Source: Altererythrobacter rubellus
GTDB taxonomy: Bacteria > Pseudomonadota > Alphaproteobacteria > Sphingomonadales > Sphingomonadaceae
Assembly (NCBI RefSeq): GCF_030284385.1
Contig: NZ_CP127221.1
Location: 186,001-250,000 of the forward strand
Length of the DNA stretch: 64,000 nucleotides
Reading direction: 5' to 3'
The notes beneath the pieces were generated by a model. That model saw only the letters and a list, made by a program, of their open reading frames with translations, searched no databases and was not told the origin of the DNA. The first letter of the stretch is position 1; each line of letters opens with the position of its first letter. A program made the translations under genes and the position numbers. Shown here piece after piece: positions 23,958 through 31,811 of the stretch.

Positions 23958-24809
23958 ATGACTGAGTGGGACAATTGGATCGGACGCGAGCAGGTCCAGC
24001 GTGATACGCTCGACAATGCGCTCGCCAATCGGTGGTTCGCGACCTTTAACCTTGATGCATCTCCAATTGGCATGATGCCGCAGGGCATTCATCTGTGCCT
24101 TTGCACGCCCGAGGCGCCCCAAACTGCGCTGGGCAAAGATGGCCATCCAAAGCGCGACGAAAGCGACCAGAGCTTTTTCCCGCCGATCCCGCTGCCGCGC
24201 CGGATGTGGGCTGCGAGCGAAATCGAGTTTCTAGAACCAATTCCCATTGGCGCGGACATCGAGCGGACCAGTCGAATTGCTTCGATTGCCGAGAAAGAAG
24301 GTAAAAGCGGCAAATTGGGGTTCGTAGACGTCGAGCATGTTACCAAGGCCAATGGCGTCATTGCGGTGCGCGATAAGCAGACACTGGTCTACCGCGATGC
24401 GGTGGCGGGGGATGCTCCGCTTAGCCCGCCCGAGCCGTCGAGTGCTGCATTCGATGCCGCCTCATGGGATCAGCATCAGCAGATCACACCCGATCCGCGG
24501 TTATTGTTCCGTTTCTCTGCGCTGACATTCAACACGCATCGGATTCACTATGATCTGCCTTATGCGCGCGATGTTGAGCGCTACCGCGGTTTGGTAGTGC
24601 ACGGGCCGCTGATGGCAAGTCTGCTGCTGCAAATGGCCGTGAAAGTGCTGGGCGAGAACAAGCTCAAGACCTTCAATTTCCGCGCCGTCAGCCCGGCAAT
24701 TGCGGACGAGCCGCTGCATATGGCGATACGCAAGTCAGGTGACGGCTACGAGCTCGGCACTTTTGCGAGCGACGGCAGGCAATGCGTAAAAGCGTCGGCT
24801 ACCGCCTAA
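23958..24809 (+). CDS. FAS1-like/MaoC hotdog dehydratase (mesaconyl-C4-CoA hydratase type)
   Basis: Double-hotdog protein of 283 residues. The N-terminal half is a FAS1-like dehydratase domain (WIGREQVQRDTLDNALANRWFATFN); the C-terminal half carries the hydratase motif RFSALTFNTHRIHYDLPYA with the catalytic His/Asp-like pair, and GLVVHGPLMASLLLQM. Proteins of this build include mesaconyl-C4-CoA hydratase, itaconyl-CoA hydratase and fungal Htd2. Together with a family III CoA-transferase in the same operon this recalls the Mct/Meh pair of the 3-hydroxypropionate bicycle, but no lyase is present. Its stop overlaps the convergent PPK2 remnant by 3 bp. Confidence 0.85.
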   Translation: MTEWDNWIGREQVQRDTLDNALANRWFATFNLDASPIGMMPQGIHLCLCTPEAPQTALGKDGHPKRDESDQSFFPPIPLPRRMWAASEIEFLEPIPIGADIERTSRIASIAEKEGKSGKLGFVDVEHVTKANGVIAVRDKQTLVYRDAVAGDAPLSPPEPSSAAFDAASWDQHQQITPDPRLLFRFSALTFNTHRIHYDLPYARDVERYRGLVVHGPLMASLLLQMAVKVLGENKLKTFNFRAVSPAIADEPLHMAIRKSGDGYELGTFASDGRQCVKASATA

Positions 24810-25246
24810 TCTTCTATATCCACCGGATAGTCGGCGATGGGATCTAGCATTGAATAGCTTTCCCGCTGCGGTTCACGGCCCAGCTCGGGAAACTCCAATG
24901 GCGGCGGGTCTATATGCGTATCTGGCAAGCGGTTCAGTAAGTCGCGCACCAATGTCAGCCGCCCAAGCTTCTGGTCATTGAAATCCACCAACGTCCAGGG
25001 CGCCCACTCAGTGTGCGTTGCTTGCAGCATCGCTTCGCGCGCTTGCGTGTATGCGTCGTATTTGTCGCGCGCCGCGAGATCGATGGGCGAGAGTTTCCAG
25101 CGCTTGAGCGGATCCTCCAGCCGTTCGCGCAGCCGCTCTTCCTGATTCACTTGATCAGTCGTCAGCCAGTATTTGAACAGTAAGATACCATCATCCTCTA
25201 ATGGCTCAAGCAGCTCTTCATATTGCTTGCGTTTAAGCCTCTCCAA
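24806..25246 (-). pseudogene. polyphosphate kinase 2 with the P-loop core deleted in frame
   Basis: About 146 residues. The first part LKRKQYEELLEPL matches the extreme N-terminus of PPK2 proteins, and the rest (DDGILLFKYWLTTDQ, DPLKRWKLSPIDL, then the APWTLVDFNDQKLGRLTLVRDLL tail) matches the C-terminal third. The middle 130 or so residues, which in the family hold Walker A (GRDAAGKGG) and Walker B (DRSWYNRAG), are absent; the join is inside LEPLE-DDGILL. The frame is open and AGGAGG sits 5 bases before a TTG start (GTG 2 codons earlier also possible), so it may still be translated. It cannot bind ATP by the known mechanism, so I call it a decayed gene; a repurposed dominant-negative protein is the alternative. 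Confidence 0.75.
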
Positions 25247-25259
25247 GCGCACCTCCTGT

Positions 25260-25306
25260 TTGCACAGCCCGCTTGGGCGTGGTATAGTTACAACTGAAAC
25301 TATGCC
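25260..25306 (+). promoter_or_regulatory. sigma70-type promoter of phhA with overlapping inverted repeat
   Basis: -35 TTGCAC (25260-25265), 17-bp spacer, -10 TATAGT (25283-25288), followed by the ATG at 25302, so the leader is at most about 10 bases and nearly leaderless. An inverted repeat GGTATAGTT (25281-25289) / AACTATGCC (25298-25306), one mismatch, spans the -10 box to the start codon; a smaller GCCC-GCTT-GGGC palindrome lies in the spacer. It is a reasonable operator for a repressor. Confidence 0.65.
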
Positions 25307-26243
25307 TACACTCGCAGAACCACAGCAGGATTATTCGACCCTGCCCGATTTGCCGGCGGATGTCTTTACCGCGCCGCTGAAAAAGCCCTCGCATGTGGGC
25401 GATGACTGGTTGGAGCCAGCGCAGACGGAATATACCTCAGAAGATCACCAGGTTTGGGATGACCTCTTTGCGCGCCAAATGGATGTATTGCCCGGCAGAG
25501 CGGCAACGGCGTTCATGGCGGGCCTTGAGAAGCTGGACCTCGGCCGCGGCGGCGTGCCGGAATTCGGCAAAATGTCAGAAGAGTTGAACGCGCTCACAGG
25601 CTGGAGCGTTGTGCCTGTACCGATGCTGATCCCTGATCACGTGTTCTTCTGGCATCTGGCCAATCGCCGTTTCCCGGCTGGCAATTTCATCCGCACACGC
25701 GAGACATTCGACTACATTCAGGAACCTGACGTATTCCACGACGTCTTCGGGCATGTGCCCATGCTGACCGACCCGGTTTTCGCGGATTATATGCAGGAAT
25801 ATGGCCGCGCCGGGTGGAAGGCGATGCGCTACAATCACCTCAAGGCGCTGGGCGCGCTCTATTGGTACTCGGTCGAGTTCGGCCTGATCGAAGAAGCGCC
25901 CGATGACATCCGCGCCTATGGAGCCGGCATCCTGTCAGGCCCGACGGAAGCCGTTTTCTCTGTCGAAGCGGAAAGCCCCAACCGGATCATGCTGAATGTC
26001 GATCGCGTCATGCGGACTGACTATGTGATCAGCGATCTTCAGCCGACGTACTTCGTGATCGAAAGCTTTGAAGATCTCTATCGCCAGACTGTCGAGCGTG
26101 ATTTTGACCGGCTCTATCGCAGCCTCGGGCCCAGCTTCACTTATGCCAATACTGCGGTGATCGATGTCGACAATGTGGTGCATCGCGGCAGTCAGGAATA
26201 TTTGCTGCGCGGTGGGCGCGGTTCAGGCGCCAAACCAGTTTGA
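25302..26243 (+). CDS. phhA: phenylalanine 4-monooxygenase
   Basis: Tetrahydrobiopterin and Fe(II)-dependent hydroxylase turning Phe into Tyr; 313 residues, the bacterial single-domain form. Iron ligands: His146 and His151 in FHDVFGH and Glu192 in YWYSVEFGL. Other landmarks are RRFPAGNFIRTRE and QPTYFVIESFEDLYRQT. The ATG at 25302 has a good promoter directly upstream and no Shine-Dalgarno; an in-frame start 129 bases earlier would lie in the opposing gene and is rejected. No pterin carbinolamine dehydratase (phhB) lies next to it. It is divergent from the PPK2 remnant. Confidence 0.95.
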   Translation: MPTLAEPQQDYSTLPDLPADVFTAPLKKPSHVGDDWLEPAQTEYTSEDHQVWDDLFARQMDVLPGRAATAFMAGLEKLDLGRGGVPEFGKMSEELNALTGWSVVPVPMLIPDHVFFWHLANRRFPAGNFIRTRETFDYIQEPDVFHDVFGHVPMLTDPVFADYMQEYGRAGWKAMRYNHLKALGALYWYSVEFGLIEEAPDDIRAYGAGILSGPTEAVFSVEAESPNRIMLNVDRVMRTDYVISDLQPTYFVIESFEDLYRQTVERDFDRLYRSLGPSFTYANTAVIDVDNVVHRGSQEYLLRGGRGSGAKPV

Positions 26244-26260
26244 TGTGAAGAATCAGCCTC

Positions 26261-26515
26261 TCAGGCGGAGGTTCGGTCGAGCATGAGCTTGCTGATCGCG
26301 ACCAGCACAACTGCCCCAACTATCGATGCGCCCAACGCTGTCCAGCTGAGGCCGCCGAGAAACGCCCAATTGTTCGCGAACAGGCCGGAAATCAGCGCGC
26401 CAACCAGTCCGAAGCCGATGTCGCGCCGGATACCCGGCACGTTTTCGGTGCGCGTCAGGATCGCGGCAAGCCAGCCGATAAGCGATCCGATAAAGATGAA
26501 GCACAATAGGGACAT
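26261..26515 (-). CDS. GlsB/YeaQ/YmgE-family membrane protein
   Basis: Eighty-four residues with three hydrophobic helices (LLCFIFIGSLIGWLAAIL, IGFGLVGALISGLF, WTALGASIVGAVVLVAISK) and the family turn GWLAAILTRTENVPGIRRDIGFGLVGA. These transglycosylase-associated proteins are common stress-induced inner-membrane proteins of unknown mechanism. The ATG at 26515 was taken; a TTG three codons earlier is possible. A 10-base direct repeat AGGTTCCAAG occurs at 26516 and again exactly 60 bp away at 26576. It follows uppP on the same strand. Confidence 0.85.
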   Translation of the reverse strand: MSLLCFIFIGSLIGWLAAILTRTENVPGIRRDIGFGLVGALISGLFANNWAFLGGLSWTALGASIVGAVVLVAISKLMLDRTSA

Positions 26516-26586
26516 AGGTTCCAAGCGTGTCTAAAATCTGAGTTCCTCTACTCCTGTAACATCGCGGAGGGATAAAGGTTCCAAGA

Positions 26587-27444
26587 TCAGAAAATCGCCA
26601 GCAACGCCGCACCAAGCAAGACGCGGTACACCACAAAGACCATCATCGAGGCTTTCTTGAGGAAATTCATCAGAAAAGCCATTGTTGCGAAAGCCGCAAT
26701 AAAGGTGAAAATTCCGGCCCAGAGCGCGTCCCAGGCAAGATTCGCCCCTGCTTCGAAAATCTCCGGCACGATCAAAACCCCGGCGCCTGCGACTGCCGGG
26801 ATCGACAGCAAGAACGAGAACCGCGCAGCCTCGACACGCTGATATCCAAGGAACCGGGCCGCGGTCATGGTTACGCCTGAGCGGCTTGTGCCGGGAATGA
26901 TCGCCAGTGCCTGTGCGAGGCCGACGATCAAGCCATCGCGCCAGCTCATATCTTCGAAAACTTTGACTTCCTTGCCGACCTTGTCCGCAATGCCAAGCAG
27001 CACCCCGTAAAGGATAAGGTTCACCGCGATCAGATCGACAAAGCGGATCGAATTCATCAGATCGCCATCGACAATCTCGATACCGAACACGTTTTCCGCA
27101 ATCCCGTTGAACGCGCCCATCTTGATCGAAAGCCCGAATAGAACCGCGGGGATCGTGCCAACCACGATCCACCAGAACAGGCGCCGCTCTGCCGGCGCAT
27201 TGGCCGCGGAGGAGCCAAAACCGACACTGGCGAAACCGCCGCGCGCCAAAACCACTACGTCTTTGAAAAAATAGACGATGATCGCCAGCAAAGAGCCAAC
27301 ATGCACCGCGACATCGATCAGCGGGCCTTGGTCGGGCAAATCCGTAAGATATGGGATCAGGATCAAATGCCCTGACGATGAAATCGGCAGGAACTCAGTA
27401 ACCCCCTGAACGATCGCAATTAGAAGCTGCTGAAACAGTGTCAT
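26587..27444 (-). CDS. uppP: undecaprenyl-diphosphate phosphatase UppP (BacA)
   Basis: Polytopic inner-membrane enzyme recycling the lipid carrier of peptidoglycan and O-antigen synthesis; 285 residues, the family's size. Catalytic motifs: QGVTEFLPISSSGHL near the N-terminus and PGTSRSGVTMTAARFLGY in the second inverted repeat, plus GTIPAVLFGL. Eight or so membrane segments are visible. Loss or overproduction alters bacitracin sensitivity in known bacteria. It is a stand-alone minus-strand gene between the M13 peptidase and the GlsB-type protein. Confidence 0.95.
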   Translation of the reverse strand: MTLFQQLLIAIVQGVTEFLPISSSGHLILIPYLTDLPDQGPLIDVAVHVGSLLAIIVYFFKDVVVLARGGFASVGFGSSAANAPAERRLFWWIVVGTIPAVLFGLSIKMGAFNGIAENVFGIEIVDGDLMNSIRFVDLIAVNLILYGVLLGIADKVGKEVKVFEDMSWRDGLIVGLAQALAIIPGTSRSGVTMTAARFLGYQRVEAARFSFLLSIPAVAGAGVLIVPEIFEAGANLAWDALWAGIFTFIAAFATMAFLMNFLKKASMMVFVVYRVLLGAALLAIF

Positions 27445-27526
27445 GCCTTGCGCCTAAGAGCCAAAGGGCAGAACAAGTCAAGCGACCTGCCCTGCCCATT
27501 TGCGATTTTGCGTTTGCGGTGCCTGC

Positions 27527-29674
27527 TTACCAGATGCGGATGCGTTCTTCCGGCGGCAGGTAGAGATCATGCTCTTCCGTCACGTTGAACGCTTCGTACC
27601 AGGCATCCAGGTGACGCACAGCGTTGTTCAAGCGGAACGTACCGGGAGGGTGGTTCGCTGTCATCACGCGGTTGCGCAGGCTTTCCTCGCGCTCCATCCC
27701 GCGCCAGATTTGGGCAAAGCCCAGGAAGAACCGCTGATCGCCGGTCAATCCGTCAATCACAGGAGCTTCCTCGCCGCCCAGCGAAATGCGGTAGGCGCGA
27801 TAGGCCATTTGCAATCCAACCACATCGCCTAGCGTCTCTCCCATGGATTGTGGGCCGCGCAGGCAGACTGGACCTTCGGGGCTATCAACCGGGCAATAGG
27901 CTTCGATGAATTCTGCCATGCGGGCCGTGAATTGCTCGAAACCTTCGCGATCTACGTCCTGCCACCAGTTCCGCAGCTTGCCTTTTGCATCATATTGAGA
28001 GCCCTGGTCGTCATAACCATGACCAATCTCGTGGCCGATAACAGCGCCGATGCCGCCGTAATTGACCGCCGGATCGGCATTGCCACCAAAGAATGGCGGC
28101 TGCAGGATCGCGGCAGGGAACACGATACGGTTGGTGAGCGGCGAATAATACGCATTCACCGTTTGCGGCAGCATGCCCCATTCGGTCGGGTCAACCGGCT
28201 TGTCCAAATCCTTCAGCGAGTCTGCGCGCGCCCATGCGATGGTGTTTATCCGGTTGGCGAGCGGGTCGTCCGCTGTGATGTCCAAACCTTCGTAGGTTTC
28301 GAATTCATCAGGATAGCCAACCATCGGCACGAAGCCTTTGAGCTTCTCGGTGGCCTGCTCGATCGTTGCTTCGGTCATCCACTCGTTTTCTTCGAGCGCC
28401 TTGCCCATCGCCAGCTTGAGATTGCCAACCAGTGTTTCCATCCGCGCCTTGCTTTCAGGCGGGAAGAAGCGCGCCACATACAGCGTGCCTAGCTGCTCAC
28501 CCAGCTGCCCCTCAACTGCATCAATCGCGCGTTTCCAACGTGGGCGCTGCTCAGTGCGTCCACCAATTGTCTTGCCGAAGAATTCGAAATTGGCATTGTC
28601 GAGTTCGCTCGAGAGAACCGACGCATTTCCTGACAGGAACTGCGCCGCCATATAGGCTTTGATTGTGGCCAGCGGCGTCTCTGTCAGCAGTTGCATCATC
28701 GCGGGCAAACCGCCGCCAATCATCCCCAGCTGCTCGCTGGTCAGGCTGTATTCCGCGATTTCATCTTCGGTCGGCGGGATTTGCGGCACTAGATAACGCG
28801 CCTTTCCGTCAAACTTGCCAGCAGAAATCACGGTCTCGATCGGAAATCCACCAGAGAGCGCCTTCAACTCATCAAGGGTCAGCTCGTTATAGGTAAGGTT
28901 GGGCATGCGGAAAATTTGCCGCGCCCACTCCAGCTTTGCGACCTTGTGCTCAAAAGCATAGACCGCTTCGGCCGCAGCGGCCGGGTCCTGATAGCCAGCA
29001 GCATCAAGCAGCTTGGTCAGATACCCCTTATAGGCGCCGCGGATTTCGAGATTGCTCTCTGAATCGACCAGATAATAGTCGCGGTCGGGCAGTCCCATGC
29101 CGTCAAAACCGATTGAGACCGCGTGATCGGTCGGGTTGCGCGAGTCGACGGTTACGCCTGCACTCACCAGCGCCGGATAGCCGGGTGTCTCAAACAGCTC
29201 CGCTAGGCGGGCTAGGTCAGGTGCTGTGAAAATCTCGTTGAGATAAGGTTGTGCCGGGGCAAGGCCGCTTGCATCAATTGCGTCCATTTCGAGATAGGCA
29301 TTGTAGGCATCGACGATCCGGCGCGCAGTCGTACCAGGCTCAGGTTTCGATGCGACAAGATCCGCAATCAGCGCCTCGACATCGGCAACCGACTTCTCAC
29401 GCAGCATGTCAAACGCGCCATAGCGCTGGCGGTCGCCCGGGATCTCGTTATTCGCAACCCACAGTCCGTTCACATAAGCGTCGAAGTCATCGCCCGGTGC
29501 GCGCGTCTGATCAATCGTGTCCAGTCCAACACCCCAGGTACCGAAATCCATGGTCGGCGAAGACGGCACTTCTGCAGTAGTTTCTGTTTCGGTTGTAGTC
29601 TCGTCAGCCAGCGCCGGTGCGGCGATGACAAGCGCGATTGCGCTGGTGCCTGTGGCAAGCAATTGCCTAATCAT
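27527..29674 (-). CDS. M13 (neprilysin/PepO) metallopeptidase, exported
   Basis: Zinc peptidase of 715 residues with a signal peptide (cleaved after ALA, mature DETTTETE), hence periplasmic or surface. The zinc motif HEIGHGYDDQGSQYD, the substrate-binding NAYYSPLTNRIVFPAAILQPP and the third ligand motif GETLGDVVGLQMAYRAY are intact; the C-terminus ends RIRIW, the family's CxxW-like tail without the Cys. The ATG at 29674 is supported by GGGGA 7 bases upstream. A Thr/Glu-rich linker follows the signal. The family prefers small peptides below about 40 residues. Confidence 0.94.
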   Translation of the reverse strand: MIRQLLATGTSAIALVIAAPALADETTTETETTAEVPSSPTMDFGTWGVGLDTIDQTRAPGDDFDAYVNGLWVANNEIPGDRQRYGAFDMLREKSVADVEALIADLVASKPEPGTTARRIVDAYNAYLEMDAIDASGLAPAQPYLNEIFTAPDLARLAELFETPGYPALVSAGVTVDSRNPTDHAVSIGFDGMGLPDRDYYLVDSESNLEIRGAYKGYLTKLLDAAGYQDPAAAAEAVYAFEHKVAKLEWARQIFRMPNLTYNELTLDELKALSGGFPIETVISAGKFDGKARYLVPQIPPTEDEIAEYSLTSEQLGMIGGGLPAMMQLLTETPLATIKAYMAAQFLSGNASVLSSELDNANFEFFGKTIGGRTEQRPRWKRAIDAVEGQLGEQLGTLYVARFFPPESKARMETLVGNLKLAMGKALEENEWMTEATIEQATEKLKGFVPMVGYPDEFETYEGLDITADDPLANRINTIAWARADSLKDLDKPVDPTEWGMLPQTVNAYYSPLTNRIVFPAAILQPPFFGGNADPAVNYGGIGAVIGHEIGHGYDDQGSQYDAKGKLRNWWQDVDREGFEQFTARMAEFIEAYCPVDSPEGPVCLRGPQSMGETLGDVVGLQMAYRAYRISLGGEEAPVIDGLTGDQRFFLGFAQIWRGMEREESLRNRVMTANHPPGTFRLNNAVRHLDAWYEAFNVTEEHDLYLPPEERIRIW

Positions 29675-29803
29675 AAATGCGTCCCCAAGATTGACGTTTC
29701 TCGGCGTGATCTCGCCGAATTCCATTGCAACGCCTTAAACGGAATTTCGCTCCCGCGCCGTCGTTTGTCGGAAATGTGTGCAGTTGGTCGAGAATTGCGG
29801 GCT

Positions 29804-31660
29804 TCAAGCGGCCTCGTGCGAAGCAAATTGCAGCTTTGCCAAACGCGCGTAAAGCCCGCCTGCACTGGACAGTTGCTCATGCGTCCCTTGCTCGGCAATC
29901 CGGCCTTCATCGAGCACGATGATGCGGTTCGCTGCACGAACGGTCGCCAAGCGGTGCGCTATGACCAGCGTCGTGCGATCTTTCATCAGTTCATCGAGCG
30001 CTTGCTGAACCAATTGTTCGCTTTCGGCGTCCAGCGCGCTGGTCGCTTCATCAAGCAACAGAATCGGCGCATCGCGCAGCAATGCTCGCGCAATGGCGAT
30101 GCGTTGCTGCTGCCCGCCTGAAAGGCGCGTGCCGCTTTCACCCAGATAGGTATCAAGCCCATCTGGCAAGTCGCGCAGGAAAGCCTCCGCATTGGCCGCG
30201 CGCGCCGCTTCCCAGATCTCTTCCTCGCTCGCGCCCCATTTGCCGTAGCGCAGGTTGTCGCGTGCGGTTGCGCTGAACAGCACGCCGTCTTGCGGAACAA
30301 AGGCGATGCGTTCGCGCACATCGGCTGGGTCGGCTCTGGTCAGCGGAATGCCATCCAAGCGAATGGTGCCGGCTTGCGGATCGTAAAACCGCTCTGCCAG
30401 CTGGAAAATGGTCGACTTGCCCGCACCTGATGGCCCGACAATGGCAACCGTTTCGCCCGGTTCGATTTCCAATGTGAAATCCTGTAGCGCGGCGGTTTCT
30501 GGACGCGTGGGATAGCGGAATGTGACATTACGGAATGACAATCCGCCGCGCGCCGGCATTGGCAAGGCTTGCGGCTTGTCCGGCGCGGCGATGGTCGGTT
30601 TGGCATTCAATAGCTCGTTCAGCCGGCTGGCCGCACCGGCCCCGCGCAAAAGATCGCCATAGACTTCGGTCAATGAACCGAATGAGCCGGCAACAATCCC
30701 GCCGGTCAGCACGAATGCAAAGATTGTCCCGCCGGAAATGGTCCCTTCAGAGACCGCGATGGCTCCGCGCCACATCATCAAGGTCACGCCGCCGAAAATC
30801 AGCACGATCACGATAGATGTCATCGCGGCGCGCAAAGCGATGCGCCGTTTTGCCGTCTGGAATGTACGTTCGACAGCACCGCCGAACCGCTCCGCTTCGC
30901 GCGTTTCCTGTCCAAACGCTTGCACAATCTTCATCGAAGAAAGCACTTCAGTCACCATTGCACCCACATCCGCGACACGATCCTGGCTCGAACGCGCGAC
31001 AGAACGGATTCTGCGCCCGAACAGCATGATCGGTATGATGACGAGCGGTATGCCCATTAGTAGCCCCAGCGTGAGGTTAGGCACCAGGAACAGGAGCAAT
31101 ATCGTGCCGCCAATCGCGGTCAGCGTATTGCGCAAGGCGATAGAGACCGTCGTTCCGACAACCTGTTCGATAACCGCGGTGTCGCTGGTCATCCGGCTGG
31201 AGATTTCCTTGGGACTGTTCTCTTCGTAAAAGCTGGGCGACAAGCGCAGCAGATTGCGTTGCACCTGCAACCGGATATCGGCAACAACCCGTTCACCGAT
31301 CCAGCTGACGAAGTAAAACCTCAGCGCCGTGCCGATTCCCAATACGAACACAATCATCAGCAGATATTGGAAAGCTTCGGCAATTTGCGCTGATCCTGCG
31401 GTGCCGCCAAAGGCTTCATCAATAATGACTTTGAATCGCCAGGGAATTGCCAGCGTAGCCGCCGCCGTGACGAGCAAAGCAACAAACGCCAGCAGAATCT
31501 GGCGAGGATATTTCGCCGCTGCCGCATAGACCATTTTCAGCGGCCCAAGCGATTTGGCCTTGGGCGGCTCGCTCGCCGCACCCTCAGCCTCGGCCTTGTT
31601 CCGGCGAAATAGTCCCTTGCGCGGCGGCTGGTTCTCGATTGTTTCGTTTTGCCCGTCCAT
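29804..31660 (-). CDS. ABC exporter, fused membrane and ATPase domains (MsbA-like)
   Basis: Half-transporter of 618 residues that would act as a homodimer. A basic N-terminal extension (about 1-45, PPRKGLFRRNKAE) precedes six transmembrane helices (about 55-330). The nucleotide-binding domain has Walker A GPSGAGKST, Q-loop FVPQDGVLF, signature LSGGQQQRIAIARALLRDAP, Walker B ILLLDEATSALD and the H-loop IAHRLATV. It is of the lipid A/multidrug exporter subfamily; cargo cannot be read from sequence. A 151-bp region with palindromes separates it from the divergent phaZ gene. Confidence 0.92.
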   Translation of the reverse strand: MDGQNETIENQPPRKGLFRRNKAEAEGAASEPPKAKSLGPLKMVYAAAAKYPRQILLAFVALLVTAAATLAIPWRFKVIIDEAFGGTAGSAQIAEAFQYLLMIVFVLGIGTALRFYFVSWIGERVVADIRLQVQRNLLRLSPSFYEENSPKEISSRMTSDTAVIEQVVGTTVSIALRNTLTAIGGTILLLFLVPNLTLGLLMGIPLVIIPIMLFGRRIRSVARSSQDRVADVGAMVTEVLSSMKIVQAFGQETREAERFGGAVERTFQTAKRRIALRAAMTSIVIVLIFGGVTLMMWRGAIAVSEGTISGGTIFAFVLTGGIVAGSFGSLTEVYGDLLRGAGAASRLNELLNAKPTIAAPDKPQALPMPARGGLSFRNVTFRYPTRPETAALQDFTLEIEPGETVAIVGPSGAGKSTIFQLAERFYDPQAGTIRLDGIPLTRADPADVRERIAFVPQDGVLFSATARDNLRYGKWGASEEEIWEAARAANAEAFLRDLPDGLDTYLGESGTRLSGGQQQRIAIARALLRDAPILLLDEATSALDAESEQLVQQALDELMKDRTTLVIAHRLATVRAANRIIVLDEGRIAEQGTHEQLSSAGGLYARLAKLQFASHEAA

Positions 31661-31744
31661 TGCTTGTCACAGGTAGTCATACAAGCCGCAAATTTCACGT
31701 GATAATTCTGCATGCTTGCCATGCTATTCCGAGAACTGCGGAAA

Positions 31745-31785
31745 ATTGTGCATTGCACAATGTCCTTGAAGGGTTCAAGAACCCT
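31745..31785. promoter_or_regulatory. PhaR-like palindrome and overlapping palindromes upstream of phaZ
   Basis: ATTGTGCATTGCACAAT at 31745-31761 is a perfect 8-bp inverted repeat with a TGC-N3-GCA core, the shape of known PhaR operators of PHA genes. Immediately after it, CTTGAAGGGTTCAAG (31765-31779) and AGGGTTCAAGAACCCT (31770-31785) are two overlapping palindromes that could form mutually exclusive hairpins in the phaZ leader. Confidence 0.5.
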
Positions 31786-31811
31786 CTCCCAACCGCTCGG
31801 CAAGAGGCGGG

